This document shows, one piece after another, positions 58,549-64,000 of a stretch of DNA of 64,000 nucleotides. The notes below the pieces were generated by a model. It was given only the letters and a program-made list of their open reading frames with translations, was not told where the DNA came from and made no database searches. The translations under genes were made by a program, and so were the position numbers. Source of the stretch: Actinomadura oligospora ATCC 43269 (GTDB taxonomy: Bacteria > Actinomycetota > Actinomycetes > Streptosporangiales > Streptosporangiaceae); assembly GCF_000518265.1 (NCBI RefSeq), contig NZ_JADG01000004.1, positions 806,001-870,000 on the forward strand. The letters run 5' to 3'. Each line of letters starts with the position of its first letter. The first letter of the stretch is position 1.

Positions 58549-59505
58549 GTGAGCGTCCAGAGCCGAAGCGGCACGCGGAACGCCCGGAGCGGGGGCGTCC
58601 CGCTGTCCGGCACGCGTCCGCGCGGGCCCGTGATCGCGCTGTTCGGGCTGGTGCTGGCCGCGCTGCTGGCGGGCCATCGGGCCGTTCCCGGGGCCGCCGG
58701 GACGCTCCTCGACACCGCCCTCCCCTGGATCGGCCTGCCGGTGCCGCTGCTCATCGCGTTCGCCGTGTACCGGAAGGCGTGGACGGGCCTGGCCCTCGCG
58801 CTCGTCCCGGCCGTGGTGTGGGCGGTCCTGTTCGGCGGGGCCTTCCTGCCCGGTGCGTCCGCCGCCCGGCACGACCTGCGCGTCGTCAGCCAGAACCTGT
58901 ACGCCGGCAACAAGGATCCGCGGGCGACCGTCGAGCGGCTGATCGCGACGCGGGCGGACCTGATCGCGATCCAGGAGTTCCGGGACGGCGCGTTCACCCG
59001 GCGTCTCGACGCGCTGTACCCGTTCAGCGCCCGGCGCGGGACGGTCGCCCTGTGGGGCAAGTTCCCGCTGCGGGAGAGCAAGGTCGTCGATCTCGGCCTG
59101 GGGTGGCCTCGGGCGCTCCGGGTGCGGGCGGAGAGCCCGCGCGGGGAGGTCGCGGTCTATGTGGCGCACGCCGGATCGGCGCGTCCGGGGGCGACGCGCA
59201 AGCGCGACGTGAGTGTGAACCGGCTCTCCGACACGATCCGGGCGGACGGGTCGAAACGGGTCGTCCTGCTGGGTGATCTCAACACGGCGACGACCGACCG
59301 CGAGCTCGGCAGGCTGGTGCCGATGCTGCGCGAGGCGCAGCTCACGGCCGGGAAGGGGCTCGGCTTCACCTGGCCCTCGTCCTTCCCGGTCACGCGTCCC
59401 GATCACGTGCTGTACCGGGGCGTGAAGGCCGAGGCGGCGACGACCCTGCGCACGCCCGGCAGCGACCACCGCGCCGTTCAGGCGGACTTCAGCGTCGATT
59501 CCTGA
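58549..59505 (+). CDS. membrane endonuclease/exonuclease/phosphatase-family protein
   Basis: A 318-aa protein from GTG 58549 (MSVQSRSGTRNARS). Three TM helices (about 28-110) precede an extracytoplasmic EEP domain with VVSQNLYAGN, Glu of IAIQEFRDG, GDLNTATTDRE and the terminal TPGSDHRAV, all metal/phosphate-binding motifs. Such proteins cleave phosphodiesters or phosphates of nucleic acids, lipids or inositol phosphates outside the cell; the substrate is unknown. A -10-like TAACGT (58535-58540) suggests a leaderless transcript. It is divergent from ribF. Confidence 0.85.
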   Translation: MSVQSRSGTRNARSGGVPLSGTRPRGPVIALFGLVLAALLAGHRAVPGAAGTLLDTALPWIGLPVPLLIAFAVYRKAWTGLALALVPAVVWAVLFGGAFLPGASAARHDLRVVSQNLYAGNKDPRATVERLIATRADLIAIQEFRDGAFTRRLDALYPFSARRGTVALWGKFPLRESKVVDLGLGWPRALRVRAESPRGEVAVYVAHAGSARPGATRKRDVSVNRLSDTIRADGSKRVVLLGDLNTATTDRELGRLVPMLREAQLTAGKGLGFTWPSSFPVTRPDHVLYRGVKAEAATTLRTPGSDHRAVQADFSVDS

Positions 59506-59519
59506 ACGGGCATGGGACG

Positions 59520-60101
59520 ATGACTCCAGCCATGTCCGATTCCGCCCTGCCTGACCGGCTTCTCTCCCGCTCCGCCCGCGCGGTGGTCTTCGCGACGGTC
59601 TGCCTGACGCTGACCGCCGCCGGACACGCGTTCTCGGCGGGCGAGGCCGTGCCGGCGACCGGGATCGGCCTCGGATTCGCGCTCGTCGCCGGGATCGCCG
59701 CGCTGCTCGCGGGGACGGAACGGTCCTATCCGACGATCTTCGGCGGGCTGCTGGGGGCGCAGTTCGGGCTGCACGTCCTGTTCGTCCAGGTATCGGATGG
59801 GACCGTCCATCACGGCCTGCCGCACGCCGCGCACGCCCACGGCGGCGCGGTCATGACGCTCGCCCACACGCTGGCCGCGCTGGTCACGGCCTGGTGGCTG
59901 CGGCGCGGCGAGGCCGCCGCGTGGTCGCTGGCCCGCCGGATCGCCGCCGCCGCGGCCCCGCCACGGCCGGCGCTGCCGGACGTTCCTGTGCCCCTACGGA
60001 CGATCGTCCGTCCGGCGGCCCGGATCCTGCCCTCGCGAACGGCTCCGCTCCGGCACTCGGTCTCGCGGCGCGGCCCGCCGCGAGCGCTCTCCCCCGCCTG
60101 A
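59520..60101 (+). CDS. small His-rich multi-TM membrane protein
   Basis: A 193-aa protein with four hydrophobic helices (about 22-130) and a long Arg/Pro/Ala-rich cytoplasmic tail. The loop between helices 3 and 4 reads VHHGLPHAAHAHGG, a His-rich stretch probably on the outer face that could bind metal. It lies 41 bp upstream of the SCO1-PCuAC gene on the same strand, so a role in copper handling is a reasonable inference. I do not recognise a named family with certainty. The start could also be ATG 59532. Confidence 0.75.
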   Translation: MTPAMSDSALPDRLLSRSARAVVFATVCLTLTAAGHAFSAGEAVPATGIGLGFALVAGIAALLAGTERSYPTIFGGLLGAQFGLHVLFVQVSDGTVHHGLPHAAHAHGGAVMTLAHTLAALVTAWWLRRGEAAAWSLARRIAAAAAPPRPALPDVPVPLRTIVRPAARILPSRTAPLRHSVSRRGPPRALSPA

Positions 60102-60142
60102 TCATTTCCTTCGTTTCACCAGTTCACGTGGAGAGTTCTCGC

Positions 60143-61171
60143 ATGCGCGCAATCATCGCGCTCGGGCTGGCCGGGGTCCTGCTGGGCGCGGCCGCCTGTT
60201 CCGGCACCGGCGGATCGCAGGCCCCCGCGGCGGCCGAGCGGCCCCTGTCCAAGGGCCCGTACAAGTCCACCCCGCTGCCCGCGTCCTACAAGATCCCGGA
60301 CGTCCGGCTGACCGACCAGAACGGCCGTCCCTACGACCTCGCCGCGCAGGCCCGGGGCAAGGTCACGATGCTGTTCTTCGGCTACACCCACTGCCCCGAC
60401 ATCTGCCCCACCACCATGGCGGACGCGGCCGGGGCCATGAGCCTGCTGTCCCCCGCCGAGAAGGCCCGCACCCGCGTGCTGTTCGTCACCGCCGACCCGG
60501 CGCGGGACAAGCCGGGCACGCTCAAGGACTTCCTCGGCAGGTTCGATCCGTCGTTCGTCGGCCTCACCGGGCCCTACGCGGAGATCAAGAAGGCCGCCGC
60601 GGACGCCAGGACCTCGATCAGCCCGCCGCCCGCGAACGCCAAGGGCAACTACGTCGTCTCGCACGGCAGCAACGTCATGGTCTACGGCCCGGACGGCTCG
60701 GGCGCGCTCATGTTCCCGTACCAGTTCGGCAGCGCGGACATGGCGCACGACCTGAAGGCGCTGCTGTCCGCGTCCGCGGCGTCCTCGGCGGCGCCGTCCG
60801 CCGGGACGTCCGAGTCGATCAAGGTCTCCGGCGCCCAGGTCCGGGTGCCGTCCTCGCCGGACGTCACCGCCGGGTACATGACGATCACCAACACCGGCGA
60901 GCCCGACACCCTCACCGGTGTGGACTCCCCCACCGCCGCGACCGTCGAGATGCACCGGATGTCGATGAACGGCGCCAACGGCATGAAGATGGAGCAGGTC
61001 AAGGCCGTCCCGGTCGGCAAGGGGACGGTCGAGTTCGCCAAGGGCAGCCTGCACCTGATGCTCATGAAGCCCCGCGACCTCAAGATCGGCCAGGACGTCC
61101 CGCTGACCCTGCACTTCGCCAGGGCGGGCGACGTCGCCGTGACGGCGAAGGTCGTCGCGGTGAACGGCTAG
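60143..61171 (+). CDS. fused SCO1/SenC–PCuAC copper chaperone lipoprotein
   Basis: A 342-aa lipoprotein (GGAGAG before ATG 60143; lipobox ending AAAC, Cys19). Residues about 40-210 are a SCO1/SenC thioredoxin fold with copper ligands Cys84 and Cys88 (CPDIC) and His174 (VVSHGSNVMVYG). After an Ala/Ser linker (210-223), residues about 225-342 are a PCuAC domain with His271, Met283, His304 and Met306 (EMHRMS, MKME, LHLMLM), the family's H-Mx10-M-x21-H-x-M type site. Both domains deliver copper to the CuA site of cytochrome c oxidase. They are usually separate proteins, so the fusion would place donor and acceptor in one chain. Confidence 0.93.
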   Translation: MRAIIALGLAGVLLGAAACSGTGGSQAPAAAERPLSKGPYKSTPLPASYKIPDVRLTDQNGRPYDLAAQARGKVTMLFFGYTHCPDICPTTMADAAGAMSLLSPAEKARTRVLFVTADPARDKPGTLKDFLGRFDPSFVGLTGPYAEIKKAAADARTSISPPPANAKGNYVVSHGSNVMVYGPDGSGALMFPYQFGSADMAHDLKALLSASAASSAAPSAGTSESIKVSGAQVRVPSSPDVTAGYMTITNTGEPDTLTGVDSPTAATVEMHRMSMNGANGMKMEQVKAVPVGKGTVEFAKGSLHLMLMKPRDLKIGQDVPLTLHFARAGDVAVTAKVVAVNG

Positions 61172-61193
61172 GACGGCCGGACCCGAACGCGGG

Positions 61194-62066
61194 CTAGGAC
61201 GCGAAGACGGCGAGGGGCTTGGCCGCGTGGCCCTGCTCCTCGACCAGCGCCAGAAGGGTCCCGTCGGGCGCGAAGACGCCGACGGGGCCCGGCCCGAGGC
61301 CGGCGGCGGGCAGCTTGCCGCCGTGCGTCACCTTGCGGGCGTCGTCGGCCGACACGTCCCGGCGCGGGAACGCGGCGGCGACCGCGTCGCCGATCGGCAG
61401 GATCTCCACGTTCTCGGCGAGCTGGTCGATCGTGCGGGCCATGCTCAGGTCGTACGGGCCGACGCGGGTGCGCCGCAGGAAGGTCAGGTGGCCGCCGCAG
61501 CCGAGCCCGGCGCCGAGGTCGCGGGCCAGCGCCCGGATGTAGGTGCCGGACGAGCAGGTCACCGACGCGTCCACGTCGACGAAGTCGCCCTCGCGGCGGA
61601 TGCCGGTCACCTCGAAGGCGTGCACCGTCACCGGACGCGCCTTGAGCTCGACCTCCTCGCCCTTGCGGGCCATCTTGTAGGCCCGCTCCCCGTTCACCTT
61701 GATCGCGCTGACCTGCGGCGGAACCTGGCTGATCGGCCCGGTCAGCGCCGCGATCCCCTCGATGACCATGGCGTCGGTGACGTGCCCGGTGGACGCGGAC
61801 GCGGTGATCTCGCCCTCCGCGTCGTCGGTGTTGGTGGTCTGGCCGAGCCGGATCGTCGCGTCGTACTGCTTCTCGGTCAGCGCGAGATGGCCGAGCAGCC
61901 GGGTCGCCTTCTCCACCCCGACGACCAGCACGCCGGTCGCCATCGGGTCGAGCGTGCCCGCGTGCCCGACGCGGCGCGTCCTGGCGAGCCGCCGCATCTT
62001 GCCGACGACGTCGTGCGACGTCCAGTCGGCGGGCTTGTCGACGATGACGAGTCCAGAGGTGGTCAC
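61194..62066 (-). CDS. truB: tRNA pseudouridine(55) synthase TruB
   Basis: A 290-aa enzyme that makes pseudouridine 55 in tRNA. The catalytic Asp40 lies in GHAGTLDPMATG. KQYDATIRLG, SAIKVNGERAYKMAR and SGTYIRALARDLG are the other family motifs, and a C-terminal PUA-like part follows. GTG 62066 ([12 protein letters not shown]) overlaps the stop of the DHH gene (GTGA), so translation is coupled in the rbfA-nrnA-truB run. Confidence 0.97.
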   Translation of the reverse strand: MTTSGLVIVDKPADWTSHDVVGKMRRLARTRRVGHAGTLDPMATGVLVVGVEKATRLLGHLALTEKQYDATIRLGQTTNTDDAEGEITASASTGHVTDAMVIEGIAALTGPISQVPPQVSAIKVNGERAYKMARKGEEVELKARPVTVHAFEVTGIRREGDFVDVDASVTCSSGTYIRALARDLGAGLGCGGHLTFLRRTRVGPYDLSMARTIDQLAENVEILPIGDAVAAAFPRRDVSADDARKVTHGGKLPAAGLGPGPVGVFAPDGTLLALVEEQGHAAKPLAVFAS

Positions 62067-63115
62067 GCGATGCGCTCCGAGTCGGTGGTGAAACGGGATT
62101 CGGTCTCCTCGGCCGCACACAGGGCGTCGCGCAGCCGGTCGATGATCTCGGCGGGCTCGCCCGCCGCGTTGAACGCCGCGGCGGTGCGGTGCCCGCCCCC
62201 GCCGAGCAGCGCGCAGGCCCGGCCCACGTCCACCTCGCCCTTGGAGCGGGTGGAGACGTACCAGTCGCCCGCGTCGGTCTGCTTGCAGACCACCGCGACC
62301 TCGGCCTCCTCCGTCCGGCGGAGCTGGTCGATGACGCCCTCGAGCTGCTCGTAGGTGACGCCGCAGAAGGACCGGTCACCGGCCTGGACGGTCGTCCAGA
62401 CCAGGCCCCGGCCTCCCGCGGCGGAACGCTCCAGCCGGGCCCGGCCGAGCGCGCCCGACAGGACCTGCAGGTAGCCGAACGGAGCGCGGTCCCACAGCTC
62501 GCGGCTGACCTTCTCCGGCCGCACGCCCGCCTCCAGCAGGCGGCGCGCCAGATCATGGACCTGCGGGGTCGTGCAGGGGTACTTGAAGGATCCGGTGTCG
62601 CTGGCGAGGCCCGCGTACAGGCCCTGCGCGACGTCCGGGGTGAGCGGGACGCCGAGCCGCCGGATCAGCTCGTCCGCGAGGACGGCGGTGGCGGCGGCCT
62701 CGGCGTCGGCCAGCATCACGGTCTCGCCGTCGCGCCCGTCCGCGAAGGACCGGCCGGACGCGTGGTGGTCCAGGACGATCAGCGCGTCGGCGCGGGCCGC
62801 GGTCGCGGCGAGCGAACCGAGCCGGTCCGGGCCCGCCGCGTCCAGCGTGATCATCAGTGCCGGGCGGGACGGCAGCTCGCCCGGCCCGGTCAGCAGCTCC
62901 ATGCCGGGCAGGAAGCGCAGGCTCGCCGGGACCGTGAACGGCTCGCCGAACGAGGCCGCCACGGACCTGCCGAGCCCCCGCAGCACCTGTGCGACCGCGA
63001 GCATCGACCCCAGGGCGTCGCCGTCGGGGCCGATGTGACACGCGAGCACGACCTCGTCGGCCGCGTCGATCAGCTCGAGGGCCCGGTCCCAGTCGAGTCC
63101 GGCCCCGGTGTTCAC
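62063..63115 (-). CDS. DHH-family nanoRNase/phosphoesterase (NrnA-like)
   Basis: A 350-aa DHH-DHHA1 protein, expected to degrade nanoRNA or pAp and possibly c-di-AMP products. Metal-binding motifs are [11 protein letters not shown] (27-37), [17 protein letters not shown] (the DHH motif) and ASDTGSF; the DHHA1 end has [14 protein letters not shown] 63115 overlaps the rbfA stop, and the truB start overlaps its own stop. The position between rbfA and truB is the conserved actinobacterial one. Confidence 0.94.
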   Translation of the reverse strand: MNTGAGLDWDRALELIDAADEVVLACHIGPDGDALGSMLAVAQVLRGLGRSVAASFGEPFTVPASLRFLPGMELLTGPGELPSRPALMITLDAAGPDRLGSLAATAARADALIVLDHHASGRSFADGRDGETVMLADAEAAATAVLADELIRRLGVPLTPDVAQGLYAGLASDTGSFKYPCTTPQVHDLARRLLEAGVRPEKVSRELWDRAPFGYLQVLSGALGRARLERSAAGGRGLVWTTVQAGDRSFCGVTYEQLEGVIDQLRRTEEAEVAVVCKQTDAGDWYVSTRSKGEVDVGRACALLGGGGHRTAAAFNAAGEPAEIIDRLRDALCAAEETESRFTTDSERIA

Positions 63116-63579
63116 GAGGAGGCTCGGGCGACGCCGTCGTCGCCGGTGTCGTCGTCCTCGTCCGCGTCCTCCTTGTAGGGGTTCGCGTCACCGGCGTGCG
63201 TCGCGCCCGCGGCCGCGGCGGCGACCTCGGCGTCCGACCTGCGCGCCTTGGCGAGCAGGTCGTCGATGTGCGCGACGTTCTCCATGAGGGAGTCGAGCGT
63301 GAACGTCAGGCTCGGGGTGTGCCGCACCCCGGTCTGCCGTCCGACCTCGGACCGGATGATCCCCTTCGCGCTCTCCAGCGCGGCGGCGGTCCCGGCCCGC
63401 TCCTCCTCCGTGCCGTACACCGTGTAGAACACGGTCGCGTCACGCAGGTCGTTGGTGATCCGGGTGTCGGTCACGGTCACGAAGCCGAGCCGCGGATCCT
63501 TGATCCGGCGCTCCAGCATCTCGGCCACGATCTGCTGGATGCGGTCGGCGAGCTTACGCGCCCGGGCTGCGTCCACCAT
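63112..63579 (-). CDS. rbfA: ribosome-binding factor A
   Basis: A 155-aa 30S maturation and cold-adaptation factor. The KH-like fold is visible in [40 protein letters not shown] and the [11 protein letters not shown] segment. The last ~35 residues are an Ala-rich and then acidic tail ([12 protein letters not shown]), longer than in the E. coli protein. It is coupled to the DHH gene by a GTGA overlap. Confidence 0.96.
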   Translation of the reverse strand: MVDAARARKLADRIQQIVAEMLERRIKDPRLGFVTVTDTRITNDLRDATVFYTVYGTEEERAGTAAALESAKGIIRSEVGRQTGVRHTPSLTFTLDSLMENVAHIDDLLAKARRSDAEVAAAAAGATHAGDANPYKEDADEDDDTGDDGVARASS

Positions 63580-63616
63580 GATCGCACTCCCTTTCCACGG
63601 CGCCCCGGAAGGGCGC

Positions 63617-63922
63617 CTAGTCCTCGTCGTTGAAGAGCCGCCGCCTGACCGACAGCAGCTCGATCTCGGGGCGCCCGGCCACCAGCCGTTCGCACTGGTC
63701 CAGCACGTGGGCGCAGTTGTCGGCGGCCCCGGACACCACCGCCACGCCGATCTCCGCCCGGCGGTACAGGTCGTTGTCGCCGGTCTCGGCGACCGCCACC
63801 CCGGGGAAGTGCTTGCGCACCTCCGCGACGATCGGACGTACCACCGCCCGTTTCTGCTTCAGCGACCGCACGTCCCCGAGCAGCAGATCGAGCGTCAAAG
63901 CGCCTACGTACAGGATGACCAC
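63617..63922 (-). CDS. DUF503 family protein
   Basis: A small protein of about 101 aa. [20 protein letters not shown] and [13 protein letters not shown] are the characteristic DUF503 opening, with [20 protein letters not shown] following. It is a ferredoxin-like fold of unknown function that regularly lies between infB and rbfA. GTG 63922 is chosen; an upstream in-frame ATG at 63955 would give 112 aa. InfB is expected just beyond the window edge. Confidence 0.92.
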   Translation of the reverse strand: MVILYVGALTLDLLLGDVRSLKQKRAVVRPIVAEVRKHFPGVAVAETGDNDLYRRAEIGVAVVSGAADNCAHVLDQCERLVAGRPEIELLSVRRRLFNDED

Positions 63923-64000
63923 CCCGGTTTCCCTAGCTTGAACGACGGTGGCCACATCGGCTGTTCCCGTGATCGCCTCCCGCGAACACCGGAACTCCGG

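Noticed and set aside
63923..64000. End of infB at the right edge
   Set aside because: Expected from synteny, but no reading of the last 78 bases gives a recognisable IF2 C-terminus.

Overview
The window is about 64 kb of very GC-rich chromosomal DNA (by eye above 70% G+C) with strong third-position GC bias, frequent GTG starts and stop/start overlaps of the GTGA/ATGA type. Gene content and order point to an actinobacterium. The backbone DUF3046 – lhr – nei – clgR/cinA/pgsA/rimO – rodZ – ftsK – rnj – dapA – dapB – M16 peptidase – pnp – rpsO – ribF – truB – nrnA – rbfA – DUF503 is the recA-to-infB neighbourhood of Streptomyces and Thermomonosporaceae-type genomes. An Actinomadura-like organism is my best guess, not proven. 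I see no tRNA, rRNA, CRISPR array, transposase or prophage.

Region 1 (1-10 kb): start of a DUF3046 gene, a decayed alpha/beta-hydrolase pseudogene, the giant helicase Lhr with a 6 x 36-bp internal repeat, an intergenic array of degenerate 60-bp repeats, a two-TM membrane protein and SecA2 with a perfect 4 x 18-bp repeat. Region 2 (10-25 kb): a sugar-uptake locus (divergent ROK regulator, lipoprotein binding protein, two permeases, NagZ-type GH3 enzyme; no ATPase), an Rrf2 regulator, a Nei/Fpg glycosylase with an enlarged zinc finger, a LysR/MFS pair, a TetR/UvrA-like drug-resistance pair, a PIMT-like methyltransferase and a GNAT. Region 3 (25-37 kb, nearly all minus strand): dps, then the core block clgR-cinA-pgsA-rimO, rodZ, ftsK, RNase J and dapA.

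Region 4 (37-50 kb): accessory genes between dapA and dapB. These are a GH18-like membrane-anchored protein, an EamA exporter and MocR regulator that share one CATG start site, a CGNR zinc-finger protein, GNAT, DHA2-type MFS, MenA, an unknown membrane protein, Ung, an orphan ModA lipoprotein and an FtsH protease. Region 5 (50-64 kb): SCO6745-family protein, transglutaminase-like protein and dapB (one operon), a holin-like membrane protein, M16 peptidase, PNPase, S15, RibF. An inserted plus-strand block follows (EEP phosphatase-like membrane protein, small membrane protein, a fused SCO1-PCuAC copper lipoprotein), then TruB, NrnA-like DHH protein, RbfA and DUF503.

Functionally the core genes serve RNA processing and decay (RNase J, PNPase), ribosome and tRNA maturation (RimO, RbfA, TruB, S15), lysine/DAP synthesis (DapA, DapB), chromosome segregation (FtsK) and DNA repair (Lhr, Nei, Ung). 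The accessory genes mostly form regulator-plus-transporter pairs with visible palindromic operators. I did not find a convincing undescribed multi-gene system. The most interesting items are the SCO1-PCuAC fusion, the palindromic divergent leaderless promoter of mocR/eamA, the ROK-controlled chitobiose-type locus, and several in-frame or intergenic tandem repeats.
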